A stretch of 64,000 bases of DNA. Source: CAWDPQ01 sp049642465. GTDB taxonomy: Bacteria > Acidobacteriota > Vicinamibacteria > Vicinamibacterales > 2-12-FULL-66-21. Location of the stretch: positions 62,001 through 126,000 of the forward strand of contig JBAROV010000164.1 in NCBI GenBank assembly GCA_049642465.1. The letters are read 5' to 3'. The position numbers were made by a program, and so were the translations under genes. Below the pieces are notes generated by a model. The model was not told where the DNA came from. It ran no database searches and worked only from the letters and a program-made list of their open reading frames with translations. Positions 9,170 to 18,600 of this stretch are shown here, piece by piece; the stretch's first letter is position 1; each line of letters starts with the position of its first letter.

Positions 9170-11820
9170 TCAAGCGCCTCGCGCTTGAACTCAGCGAGGA
9201 GCGACAGCGCCTGCAACGGCGTGAGCCGATCGATATCGACGTCACGCAATCGCGCGAGCACGGGATGGTCGGTTGGCGGAACCTGAAACAGCCCAAGTTG
9301 CTGACGTGTATCGTTGGCTGCAGCCCCGCTCAGCGATGGGCGGCCGCCGCGCGAGAGCTCATCACGTTCAAGTCCATTCAGAATCTCGCGCGCACGCGCG
9401 ACGACGGTCGCGGGCAGTCCCGCGAGTCGCGCGACCTGGATCCCATAGCTGCGATCGGAACGTCCGGGCACGACCTTCCGCAGAAACACGATGTCGTCCT
9501 TCCACTCGCGAACGACGACGTGGAAGTTGGCGACGGAGGAGAGCGCATCGGCCAGATCGGTCAACTCGTGGTAATGGGTCGCGAAGATGGTCTTCGGCCG
9601 CGCACGGGCATTCGACGCGAGGTACTCAGCCACGGCCCACGCCAGGCTCAAACCGTCGAAGGTGGCGGTGCCACGGCCTATCTCATCGAGGATCACCAGG
9701 CTTCGCGAGGTGGCGGAGTGCAGGATATTGGCCGTCTCCTGCATTTCGACCATAAACGTGGATTGCCCCTTGGCGATGTTGTCCGACGCGCCCACGCGCG
9801 CGAACACTCGATCGACGACCGGCAGTTTTGCCGAGCGGGCCGCGACGAACGAGCCGGTCTGCGCCATCACGCACAGCAGCGCCGTTTGTCGCAGGTAGGT
9901 CGACTTCCCGCCCATATTCGGACCCGTCAGTACGATGAGCTGGTGGTCCGCCGCATCGAGCGTGACGTCGTTGGGGACGAAGGCGTCGGCGACATGCCGC
10001 TCGACGACCGGATGGCGGGCATCCGAGGCGACCAATTCATCGCCCGCGTGCATCAGCGGTTTCGTGTAATTGTGAGTGGCGGCCGTTTCGGCGAGCGACG
10101 ACAGCACGTCGAGCGAGGCGAGAGCTCGGGCGGTGTCCTGGATGCGCGGCGCTTCGCTGGCCACTCGCGCGCGCAGCGCGTCGAAGATCTCGATCTCACG
10201 CTCCAGGATCCGTTCGTCCGCGCCGAGGACCTTTTCCTCGTACGCCTTGAGCCCCTGGGTAATGAACCGCTCGCCGCCGGCAATGGTCTGCTTGCGATGG
10301 TAGTCCGAGGGGACATTCGCGAGGTTCGATTTCGAGACTTCGATGTAATAGCCAAACACCCGGTTATAGCGGACCTTGAGCGACGCAATGCCCGTCCTGG
10401 CGCGCTCCGCTTCTTCCATCGCGGCAATCTGATGCTTCCCCGATCGACTGATGGTGCGAAGCTCGTCGAGTTCGGCGTCCACGCCGTCGCGAATCGCGCC
10501 CCCGTCTCTCGCCAGGGCAGGGGGCTCATCGGCCAGCGTGGCCTCGAGGTCGGCGCGCAGGTCAGCGAGATCGTCCAGTTCCGCGACCAGGCTCATCACC
10601 AGCGGCGCCCGCAGCTCGCAGAGCAGCAGCCGGACCCGTGGAATCGTCGCGATGGATTGCCGGAGCGCCGCGAGATCGCGCGGACCGGCGGTTCCGAGCG
10701 CGGCCCGTCCCACGAGACGCTCGATGTCGTGGATCGTCTTCAGCGTGTCGCGCAGCTTGGCGCGTTCGGTCGAGTGAAACGCAAATTCCTCGACCGCATC
10801 GAGACGGTCCTGAATGCGTTCCAGAGCGAGCAACGGCCGCAACAGCCAGCTCCGCAACGAGCGACCGCCGATTGACGTGACGGTCCGATCGATCTCGTGC
10901 AGCAGCGATCCGTTCCGCGTGCCGTCGCTCGCTTCGAGGATCTCGAGGTTCCCGAGCGTCGTCGGATCGATCGCCATGCAATCGGCGCCGCTGCGAAAGG
11001 TCACCGCGCGGACGTGGGCGAGGTCCGCTTTCTGCGTGTCTTTCAAGTACTGCACCAGCGCGCCCGCCGCGCACTGCGCCGCCGGATGATCCTCGAGGCC
11101 GAAGCCTTGCAGGCTGTGCGTGCGGAACTGGGTGAGCAATGCGGAACGCGCCGACTCGCGGTCGAACGTCCACCCATCGGCGACGGTGAGCCGCGCGCTC
11201 AGCCGCAACTCTTCGATGAGCCGCGCCGCTTCGTCAAACCCTGCGGGAGCTAACACCTCGCGCGGTCGCAGCACCGCCAGTTCGTCCGCGAGCGCGGCAT
11301 AGCCGTCATCACCCGAATACTCGGCTGTGCTGAATTCACCGGTCGAGAGATCCAGCAGCGCGACGCCATAACCGGAACGCTGCGCTTCGCCCGCCGCCGG
11401 CGCCAGCGCTACGATGAATGCCGGTTCGCGCGCGTCGAGGTAATTCGAGTCGGTCAGTGTCCCCGGAGAGAGGACGCGAACCACCTCACGCTTGACGACC
11501 CCTTTGGCTTTCCGTGGATCTTCCATCTGCTCGCAGACAGCCACGCGAAAACCCTTCTTCACCAGGCGCGCGATGTACGTGTCGCCGGCGTGGTAGGGCA
11601 CACCGCACATGGGAATCGCCCCGCCGTTTGCGTCCTTCGACCGAGACGTCAGCGTCAGTTCGAGCGCACGCGCCGCAGTGAGCGCATCCTCGTAGAACAT
11701 CTCGTAGAAGTCCCCCATCCGGAAAAACAGGATGGCATCGCGGTAGTGGCGCTTCGCCTCGAAGTACTGCCGCATGGCGGGCGTGGCGCTGGCGGGAATA
11801 GAGGGACTGGACGAGGACAT
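9166..11820 (-). CDS. mutS: DNA mismatch repair protein MutS
   Basis: 884 residues, full length for MutS. The mismatch-recognition domain has the FYEMF-type phenylalanine-glutamate element (FFRMGDFYEMFYEDA) near the N-terminus. The clamp and lever domains follow, and the C-terminal ABC ATPase carries Walker A TGPNMGGKSTYLRQ, the signature region FMVEMQETANIL and Walker B LVILDEIGRGTATFDG, then the helix-turn-helix ATHYHELTDLAD region. MutS binds base mismatches and small loops and passes the signal to MutL, which is not in this window. It starts with ATG at 11820, back to back with tsaB; the AT-rich 11851-11862 patch must hold the promoters for both directions. Confidence 0.97.
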   Translation of the reverse strand: MSSSSPSIPASATPAMRQYFEAKRHYRDAILFFRMGDFYEMFYEDALTAARALELTLTSRSKDANGGAIPMCGVPYHAGDTYIARLVKKGFRVAVCEQMEDPRKAKGVVKREVVRVLSPGTLTDSNYLDAREPAFIVALAPAAGEAQRSGYGVALLDLSTGEFSTAEYSGDDGYAALADELAVLRPREVLAPAGFDEAARLIEELRLSARLTVADGWTFDRESARSALLTQFRTHSLQGFGLEDHPAAQCAAGALVQYLKDTQKADLAHVRAVTFRSGADCMAIDPTTLGNLEILEASDGTRNGSLLHEIDRTVTSIGGRSLRSWLLRPLLALERIQDRLDAVEEFAFHSTERAKLRDTLKTIHDIERLVGRAALGTAGPRDLAALRQSIATIPRVRLLLCELRAPLVMSLVAELDDLADLRADLEATLADEPPALARDGGAIRDGVDAELDELRTISRSGKHQIAAMEEAERARTGIASLKVRYNRVFGYYIEVSKSNLANVPSDYHRKQTIAGGERFITQGLKAYEEKVLGADERILEREIEIFDALRARVASEAPRIQDTARALASLDVLSSLAETAATHNYTKPLMHAGDELVASDARHPVVERHVADAFVPNDVTLDAADHQLIVLTGPNMGGKSTYLRQTALLCVMAQTGSFVAARSAKLPVVDRVFARVGASDNIAKGQSTFMVEMQETANILHSATSRSLVILDEIGRGTATFDGLSLAWAVAEYLASNARARPKTIFATHYHELTDLADALSSVANFHVVVREWKDDIVFLRKVVPGRSDRSYGIQVARLAGLPATVVARAREILNGLERDELSRGGRPSLSGAAANDTRQQLGLFQVPPTDHPVLARLRDVDIDRLTPLQALSLLAEFKREALD

Positions 11821-11868
11821 CGGGAGCTACCGGCCGGTGCGGACTGCGCGAGTATAACATTGAGCCCG

Positions 11869-12597
11869 TTGCACATCGTCGCCCTTGACACCACGACGCG
11901 AGCGGGAAGCGTAGCCGTCGCGCGCGACGCAGCCCTTATCGCCGCGCGATCCGGCGATGCCGCGCTGACGCACGGCCAGCGCCTTCCCGGCGACATCATG
12001 GCCGCGCTCGACGCGGCGCATCTCACAATTGACGATGTCGATCTCCTTGCGGTTGCGGCGGGTCCGGGATCATTCACCGGCCTTCGCGTCGGCATCGCGA
12101 CCGTGCAGGGACTAGCCGTGGCGCGAGGCATCAAGGTTGTGCCCGTACCGACGCTCGAAGCGCTGGCCCGCTCTCTCGACCCACCGACGCCAAACGAGCT
12201 GGTTGCAGCCTGGATGGATGGACAACGCGGAGAGATCTTCGGCATCCTGTACGACGAGGCAGGACGCGAGTTGATGCCGCCGGTGGCGGGCGTGCCCGAG
12301 CGCGTGCTCGAAAACTGGCACCTTCCGCACAATCGATCCATCGCGTTCATCGGAGACGGCGCCGTTCGCTATCGCGCGATGATCGACGCGCAGGCGGGCG
12401 GCCGGGCGCGCATCGTTCATCCGCCTCCACTCGCCGGCACAATCGCCCGAATTGCGTTCGAAGAGCGCCACCGAGCCGTCGGCCCTCATCAGGTCGTCCC
12501 GATCTACGTCCGCCGGCCCGACGCCGAATTGGCGCGCGATCGCCGGCAGGCCGCTCGGACGGAGAGCGGGACCGATCCGGCGCGTGAAAAACCGTGA
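11869..12597 (+). CDS. tsaB: tRNA threonylcarbamoyladenosine biosynthesis protein TsaB
   Basis: About 242 residues. It begins MHIVALDTTTRAGS, the ASKHA-fold phosphate-1 loop typical of TsaB, and contains AVAAGPGSFTGLRVGIATVQGL, the hallmark GPGSFTGLRxG motif. TsaB partners TsaD and TsaE to form t6A37 in ANN-decoding tRNAs. I placed the start at TTG 11869: this gives the standard N-terminus, and a TATAAC box at 11853-11858 lies ten bases upstream, fitting a leaderless mRNA. TTG 11860 is in frame two codons earlier, and the frame is open well upstream into mutS antisense DNA, which I treat as shadow. rimI follows with a GTGA overlap, a common pairing. Confidence 0.9.
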   Translation: MHIVALDTTTRAGSVAVARDAALIAARSGDAALTHGQRLPGDIMAALDAAHLTIDDVDLLAVAAGPGSFTGLRVGIATVQGLAVARGIKVVPVPTLEALARSLDPPTPNELVAAWMDGQRGEIFGILYDEAGRELMPPVAGVPERVLENWHLPHNRSIAFIGDGAVRYRAMIDAQAGGRARIVHPPPLAGTIARIAFEERHRAVGPHQVVPIYVRRPDAELARDRRQAARTESGTDPAREKP

Positions 12598-13064
12598 ATT
12601 CGCGTGAACCGGCCATCGAACAGGTCACTTCCCACGAAGGCCTCGCCGCCGTGGCCAGGCTCGAGGCCGTCTGCTTCACGAACCCGTGGACCCTCGAAAT
12701 GCTCGAACGCGAACTCGATCAATCGCCGGTCGCCCGCGTCTTCGCCGTGCGTGACGAGAGCGGGGACGTCGCGGCGTTCTGCACCTGTTGGATCATCCTG
12801 GACGAACTGCACATCAACACTATTGCCGTGGCGCCCAATCGACGCCGTGAGGGACTCGCGACACGCCTGATGCGTCACGTGATGCGTGAAGCGGCACGGG
12901 CCGGCAGCAGACGGGCTACCCTCGAAGTTCGCGCCTCGAATACGGCGGCGCGGCGTTTCTATTCGAAGCTCGGGTTCGTCGAAACGGCGGTTCGGCCGCG
13001 ATACTACACGCAGCCCGAGGAAGACGGGATCATCCTCTGGCTCGAGGGGCTTGCCGGAGGTTGA
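12594..13064 (+). CDS. rimI: Ribosomal protein S18-alanine N-acetyltransferase (RimI-like GNAT)
   Basis: 156 residues with the GNAT fold: ELHINTIAVAPNRRREGLATRLM is the strand-4/acetyl-CoA loop (the R/QxxGxG/A element read as RRREGLA), and ASNTAARRFYSKLGFVE is the family's conserved Asn-Tyr C-terminal motif. RimI acetylates the N-terminal alanine of ribosomal protein S18. The GTG start at 12594 overlaps the tsaB stop by four bases, so the two are co-translated as in many bacteria. A broader protein N-acetyltransferase specificity is possible. Confidence 0.9.
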   Translation: MNSREPAIEQVTSHEGLAAVARLEAVCFTNPWTLEMLERELDQSPVARVFAVRDESGDVAAFCTCWIILDELHINTIAVAPNRRREGLATRLMRHVMREAARAGSRRATLEVRASNTAARRFYSKLGFVETAVRPRYYTQPEEDGIILWLEGLAGG

Positions 13065-13142
13065 AGCGATCGGCGGGTTGTGGTACCGTGACTTCATGAA
13101 TGTCTCCCGCTAGCGTTTGTACGTCCTTCCAAGGAGGCGGCG

Positions 13143-13391
13143 ATGCCGACAGACTTCGAAGAGCTGAAGCGCCAACTGCTGCAGAGCGACGAGGAATTCC
13201 GACAGCTGGCAACTCAGCACCACGCCCTCGACGAAAAACTGCACAGTCTTACGGCCCGCCATTATTTGTCAGAACCTGAACAGCTCGAAGAAGTCACCCT
13301 CAAGAAACGCAAACTGCAATTAAAAGATCAGATGGAGAGCATCATGCGGCGCCATCGCACGGGCAATGCTGCCCACGCGGCGCGCGGCTGA
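13143..13391 (+). CDS. DUF465 / YdcH-like small coiled-coil protein
   Basis: 82 residues, charged and almost wholly helical (DFEELKRQLLQSDEEFRQL, EEVTLKKRKLQLKDQM). It matches the YdcH/DUF465 family, whose members carry the LxxEHxxLdxxI-type heptads; here the equivalent is LATQHHALDEKLHSL. The start is secure: AAGGAGG precedes ATG 13143 with six bases between. The family has no settled function. It stands between rimI and psd with 78 and 83 base gaps, so it is probably its own transcription unit. Confidence 0.8.
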   Translation: MPTDFEELKRQLLQSDEEFRQLATQHHALDEKLHSLTARHYLSEPEQLEEVTLKKRKLQLKDQMESIMRRHRTGNAAHAARG

Positions 13392-13407
13392 ACGCTCGCG
13401 ACTTCAC

Positions 13408-13451
13408 GGCCGGTCCGCGGCAGCACGGTCCCGGTTCTGCTGCGACCGGCC
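13408..13451. repeat. Hairpin between the DUF465 gene and psd
   Basis: GGCCGGTC at 13408-13415 pairs with GACCGGCC at 13444-13451, with further GCAGCA/TGCTGC pairing inside. No T-run follows, so this is an mRNA structure or a weak terminator rather than a classical intrinsic terminator. Confidence 0.45.
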
Positions 13452-13474
13452 TTCACCTCACCAGATCGGCTCAG

Positions 13475-14113
13475 ATGAAAATTGACCGCGCGGGATATCC
13501 GTTTATCGCCGGGGCGCTGGTCCCCGCCGCGGTGCTGGCTGCCGCTCGGCGACACGGCTGGGCCGCCTCGTTTGCAGCCCTCGGCGGCTTCTTTGCCTTT
13601 TTCTTCAGAGATCCCGATCGACGCGTACCGCAGGATCCCAACCTCGTGGTCTCTCCGGCCGACGGCCGGATCATGATGGCTGGCCCGAGTGATGGCCGGT
13701 GGGCGCCGCCCGGCGACTGGATCCAGATCACCATCTTTCTCTCGCCGCTGGACGTCCACATCAACCGCACGCCGGTTGAGGGAACCGTGACGCGGGTCGA
13801 CTACCGCCGCGGGAAGTTCCTCCCCGCCTATCATGAAGCGTCGAATGACAACGAGTTGAACGAGATGTGGATCGATCACAACGGCCAGACGGTCGTCGTC
13901 CGGCAGGTCGTCGGCATCCTCGCGCGCCGCATCGTCTGCCGCGTTCGCGAAGGGGATCACGTCGACCGTGGTGAGCGGATCGGCCTGATGAAGTTTGGCT
14001 CGCGCATGGATGTCTTCCTCCCGCGCACGGCCATTCTCAAGGCGCACGTCGGCCAGCGGGTCATTGGCGGGGTCTCGGTCCTCGCCGTGATCGGTAGCGG
14101 GCGTGCTCAATAA
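13475..14113 (+). CDS. psd: Phosphatidylserine decarboxylase
   Basis: 212 residues, the short form of the family. One N-terminal membrane segment (FAALGGFFAFFF) precedes FFRDPDRRVP and SPADGRIM, both family hallmarks. The self-cleavage site that creates the pyruvoyl group is LMKFGSRMDVFLP, a Gly-Ser version of the LGST motif. The enzyme converts phosphatidylserine to phosphatidylethanolamine at the inner membrane. The next gene, pssA, overlaps it by 11 bases and makes the substrate, so the pair forms a complete PE branch. Confidence 0.95.
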   Translation: MKIDRAGYPFIAGALVPAAVLAAARRHGWAASFAALGGFFAFFFRDPDRRVPQDPNLVVSPADGRIMMAGPSDGRWAPPGDWIQITIFLSPLDVHINRTPVEGTVTRVDYRRGKFLPAYHEASNDNELNEMWIDHNGQTVVVRQVVGILARRIVCRVREGDHVDRGERIGLMKFGSRMDVFLPRTAILKAHVGQRVIGGVSVLAVIGSGRAQ

Positions 14114-14903
14114 TCTCCCGCTGCGCCGCCGCCGCGAGGATCGGCCCGGCCGCTTCAAGCGCGGAGTCTTCCTGCTGCCGTCGATGTTCACGGTGGCCAA
14201 TCTCTTCTGCGGGTACGCGTGCGTCGTCTACTCCACCCAGGGGGACTTCGATACGGCGGCGCTCTTCATCGGCATCGCGATGGTGCTCGACACGCTCGAC
14301 GGGTTCGTCGCGCGCCTGACCAAGTCATCCACGGCGTTCGGCGTTCAACTTGATTCGCTCGCCGACGTCGTCTCGTTCGGGCTTGCGCCCGCGCTCCTCG
14401 CTTTCATGTGGGGGCTGTGGCCGCTCAAGCGGCTTGGCTGGGCCGCCGGATTCATCTACGTCACCGCCGCGGCGATGCGGCTCGCACGGTTCAATATTCA
14501 GAGCGCTGCTGCCACCGACAAACGGTACTTCGTGGGGATGCCGAGTCCGGCGGCCGCCTCCGTCATCGCGTCAACGGTGTACCTCTATCCGTACGGCCTT
14601 CAGGAACGCGAAGCGGCGTTCCCCGCACTCGCGATGGTCCTCGTCCCGGCGTTCCTCATGGTCAGCACCATCCGCTTCCGCAGCATCAAAGCGATCGATG
14701 TCGGGTGGCGCCGCTCCTACGTCGCGCTCTTCATCGTCGCCGTCGGCTTCGCGCTCATTGCCGCTCACCCGCGCGTTTCGCTCGTGGTCCTGTCCTACAG
14801 CTACGTGGTTGCAGCGTTTGTCGGCTGGGGGCTGACCCGCTGGCGCAAGAAGCCGGTGGAAAGTCATTCCGAGCACGCGGTGCTTCGGGACGATGTGCAC
14901 TGA
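14103..14903 (+). CDS. pssA: CDP-diacylglycerol-serine O-phosphatidyltransferase
   Basis: 266 residues, with a hydrophobic protein of about six to eight membrane segments. The CDP-alcohol phosphotransferase motif D(x)2DG(x)2AR(x)8G(x)3D(x)3D is intact: it begins at LDTLDGFVAR and closes at GVQLDSLADV. The enzyme transfers serine onto CDP-diacylglycerol to give phosphatidylserine for Psd. The GTG start at 14103 lies inside the end of psd. The C-terminal tail (TRWRKKPVESHSEH) is charged and cytoplasmic. The gene ends just before the left arm of the inverted repeat around the GxxExxY gene. Confidence 0.95.
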   Translation: MLNNLPLRRRREDRPGRFKRGVFLLPSMFTVANLFCGYACVVYSTQGDFDTAALFIGIAMVLDTLDGFVARLTKSSTAFGVQLDSLADVVSFGLAPALLAFMWGLWPLKRLGWAAGFIYVTAAAMRLARFNIQSAAATDKRYFVGMPSPAAASVIASTVYLYPYGLQEREAAFPALAMVLVPAFLMVSTIRFRSIKAIDVGWRRSYVALFIVAVGFALIAAHPRVSLVVLSYSYVVAAFVGWGLTRWRKKPVESHSEHAVLRDDVH

Positions 14904-14908
14904 TCTGG

Positions 14909-15658
14909 TTCGACCGACAGCCACACTCAGGTTATCGACGAACAGCCGCCCCCAAAGAGAAGAACGGGAGAAGGGGAGAAAGGGAGGACTCACTTTTTTG
15001 CATATAGGTCCGGCCGTACTAGCCTTCTGATGCCGTCCTTCAGATGCGGAACGTTGAAGTTCACGAGTAGACCCACAGGACAGCCGGTCAACTTGAGGTA
15101 GGTGATGACCTGGTGATAATGCACCCTGGCGATCGCCTCGAGTGCCTTGAGCTCCACGACGACCACGTCTTCCACGATTAGATCCGGCGTAAAGACGTGG
15201 CCGAGGCTCACTCCTTCGTAAACCAGGGGGATGCGGCGCTCAGTTTCAGTCTTCAGACCGGCGTGTTGAAGCTCGATGACCAAACACCGCCGATAGACTG
15301 ACTCCAGCAACCCAGGGCCGAAATGCTCGTGCACTTTCAGCCCGCAACCAATGACCCGCTCGGTTAGAGCTTCATGTTCAGCATTGCGTTCGAGCATGCG
15401 ACGTTTGCCGCAAAATTCGAACCGTCATTTCCAGAACCATTTTTCGCCCACAAAGTCCGTCCGAATAAGAGAGTGATCGCAGAAACTGACGCATCTTCAG
15501 AACGTCCGGTTTGCCCTTACTGCAACACCAGCCGGTTGAATTCCGGCCGGAACTCGGCGTCACCCAACCCTCACAGTTTTCTCCCCTTCTCCGATTCTCC
15601 CGTTTTTCTCTTGGGGTGCGGCTGTGGGTCGAATGGAGAGCGGCGGCTGTCGGTCAAA
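14909..15658. mobile_element. GxxExxY cassette: one gene between long imperfect inverted arms
   Basis: Left arm 14909-14986 and right arm 15575-15658 (reverse complement) align over about 80 bases. Both begin TT(C/T)GACCGACAGCC; both then share ACAGCCGC, a C/A-rich step and AGAA(G/A)AACGGGAGAA, which gives 28 matches in a 31-base block (14942-14972); both end in GGGAGAA-type purine words. The enclosed DNA holds only the GxxExxY gene plus about 180 bases of featureless spacer. I saw no target-site duplication. It may be a non-autonomous mobile cassette, or a REP-like inverted pair that acquired a gene. Confidence 0.5.
14990..15397 (-). CDS. GxxExxY family protein (PD-(D/E)xK nuclease-like)
   Basis: 135 residues. 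The name-giving motif is GLLESVY at residues 29-35, within the standard opening IGCGLKVHEHFGPGLLESVY. A nuclease-type core is visible: Pro71-Asp72, then Glu82-Leu-Lys84 (VVVVELKALEAI), and QVITY at 96-100, matching the PD-(D/E)xK arrangement of PF13366. No biochemical function is established for the family that I can rely on; a DNA-processing role is inferred from the motif. There is no clear ribosome site before ATG 15397. The gene is alone, in the spacer between pssA and the NtrY-like kinase gene, and is enclosed by the inverted arms described above. Confidence 0.8.
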   Translation of the reverse strand: MLERNAEHEALTERVIGCGLKVHEHFGPGLLESVYRRCLVIELQHAGLKTETERRIPLVYEGVSLGHVFTPDLIVEDVVVVELKALEAIARVHYHQVITYLKLTGCPVGLLVNFNVPHLKDGIRRLVRPDLYAKK

Positions 15659-15677
15659 GGGAAGCGGGGGTCACAAG

Positions 15678-18600
15678 CTAGCCAGCCGCGATCGGCAAGC
15701 GCATCGTCACGACCGTACCCTGTCCCTTGGCACTGCGGACCTCGATCGTGCCCCCACTCAATTCGATATTGCGGCGGGCGATCGGCAGGCCGAGACCCGT
15801 GCCGGTGGTCTTGGTGGAGAAGTACGGTTCGAAGACTCGTGCGAGTGCCTCCTCATCCATGCCGACGCCGGTATCGGTGACGGCGAGCACGAGAAACCCG
15901 TCGTCCACCGACGCATCGAGGGTGAGCGATCCTCCTGACGGCATGGCAAACAGCGCGTTTTCAATGATGTTGGCAAGTGCGCGCGCGACGAGTGTGCGAT
16001 CGACGAATGCTGCCGGGAGCGGCGGCACGTGGCTGTGGATAGGGACGCGCCCCGCGAGGCCGGAACGATAGGGAGCGAGCACCTCTTCAATCAGTTCACG
16101 GACGTCCACCAGGGAAGGTCTGGCAGTGGGGGAGGAGGCGAAATTCGAGAACTCCGCTGAAATCTGGCGCAGCAGGTGCACCTGACTGAGGATGGACTGG
16201 ACGCAGTGGTCGAGCACCGGGCCCATTGGTTCGCCGCGATCGGCGTGCACGCGCTGCAGGTGCTCGGCCGAGAGTTGAATGGGCGTCAGAGGATTCTTGA
16301 TCTCGTGGGCGACCTGGCGTGCCATTTCGGCCCACGCTTCGAGGCGATGCGTGCGCTCGAGCTGGGTGCGCTGCGCCTTGAGTTCGGCGGCCATGCTGTT
16401 GAACGCATCGACCAGCCGTTTCAATTCATCGGCCGAGCGGACGGCAATGCGCTCGTCGAAATCTCCGCGTGCGATGCGTCGCGTCGCGCGCGTCAGCCGG
16501 CGCACCGGATCCGCGATGCGCTCGGCCATCGAGAGGCCGATGGCGGCGCCGAGAAGGATGAAGAACAGCGATGCGAGATGCACGCCGCGATCGAGATCGT
16601 CGATTTCCCGGTCGATTTCCCGCTGCCTCGGAGCAAGGGGAATCGTCAGCAACGCCTTCTGGCCGCCGGCGCGGACGGGTGCGGCGGCAATGAGATACGA
16701 GGTCGTGCCAATTCGATCCTCAGTGACGTAACTGGGGAAACGCTCCAGCACGATGGCGCGATACACCTCGTCGGGGGTCCGGGTCGGCAGAAGTCCGGAA
16801 GCAAACAGGTCGGGCTGGCTCGTCGCCTCCAGGCGTTCCCCTACGAAGATGTTCACGTCCTGATCGATGACCTGACGGATCCAGACCATGATGTCGTCGC
16901 TCAGCGGATCCACAGCGTCCGCGTTCCGCCGCGACAAGACATCTGATTCTTCGATGACGCGTCGTGCAACGGCGGCGGTTCGGGCGGCCTCGGCTTCGAC
17001 GTCGGTCAAGAGAAGATTGTGAAAGTACACCCGGATGGTGACCGCCAGGATGAGCACGGGGATGACCGCGGCAAGGACGAACGCGAGAAACAGCTTTCGA
17101 TAGAAGCTCGCCCGGATCTCCCTGAGAAGGGCGCGGCCGATGCGCGGCTGCTGCCGGCCGATGCGCGTAAAGATCGCCGTGCCCACCAGCACGATCAGGA
17201 AGCCCGCACCGGCGAGTGTGGTGAGCTCTGCGAGATGGACGAGATGATCGAATAGCGAGAGCACCGGGTAGCCGATGGCGAAGATGCCGCCACGATCGTT
17301 GGAAAAGTACACCCGGTGCTTGGCGCCACCGGCCTGGATGATGGTCCAGAACGGCTCTCGCGACCGGTACAATCGTGCAAACAGCGCATCGTCTATTGGC
17401 CACGCCGAAGGCCGTGACGTGTAAAGCGGCTGAAGGCCCCAGCCGTAAATTGCGATCTCGACGTCGGCCCCGGTTGTGGACTCGGCCGGCGCACCTCGCT
17501 CGGAGGATCGGAACAGTTCAAAGTACGGGCTTTGCGAGGTGATGAAGGGCAGCGTTCGATAGTCGAAGACCACGTGCAGCACGATGGTGCCCACCGGCGT
17601 CAGCGCTCCGCTGTTTTCCGCCACGCAGATGCGTCGTTCTGCGTGCAGCATGCGGCGCTCCTCGGATCCGATCGGCGCGGCTTCCCCGAAGAGGTCCCAC
17701 CCGCAACCCGCACCGGTCGGCGCAGTCTGGGAAGCAACGGTGTACTCCGGAATGTTCAGCGCGAACCGGCTGATGAGCGACCCGTCCATGCCATAGAGCT
17801 CGACGGCTGACGTCAATCGCTCCCGCGCGAGCGCTGTCTGCCGCCACACGAGAAACGCCGTGTCGGTCGTTGGCGGCAATCCGGCGGCGCTCCTGACCAG
17901 GTCAGGCACGGTCGTCAGCGCATCGATGTCGCGCTGCGCCTGCGCCATCAGCGCCTGCAGCGTTTGCGGATGGGTCTGTGCCTGCACGGCGTATTGTTCG
18001 GTGATGAGACGCCGCGTCGCCCGCTCGGCAAAGAAATCAAGTGAAGGATAGAGGAGAAGCGAGGGGACCAGGAACGCGACGAACAGCGCCAGGATTCTCG
18101 AAGCGACTGTGGTGCGGCGATACCACGTCACGATTCGATCGCTGGCGAGGGCGGCGATCCCACACGCGAGCGCGGAAAGAACCAGGCCAAGCGCGGAGAA
18201 CGGCCAGTTTCTCGCGACGGCGATGGACGCCGTGAGCACCGCCGGCGCGATCCATATTCCAAGCGCGAACAGTCGTTGACCCGGATGGGCGCGCGAGATT
18301 CGCCACGGCGCAATCGCCGCGGTCAGCGCCAGCGTTCCCGCCCACAGCACAGAGAGGTGAATGGCAAGGACGCCCGCAAGCAGTACGGCCCGCGAGCCGT
18401 CGCCCCAGGGGTGCAGCGAAAGGTGCCGGAGATCGACGCTGACCGGATCGATCGCACGGTCGATCAGCCGCTGAAAGAGCACCACGAGGGCGGCGACGAT
18501 GACGCCGGCGAGCACTTGAGCGGAGATGAAACGCAGAAGCGCGACGCTGACGGGCACGCGGCGGACGCGCAGCGCCACGCGAAGCCGCGCGGCTGGGCCC

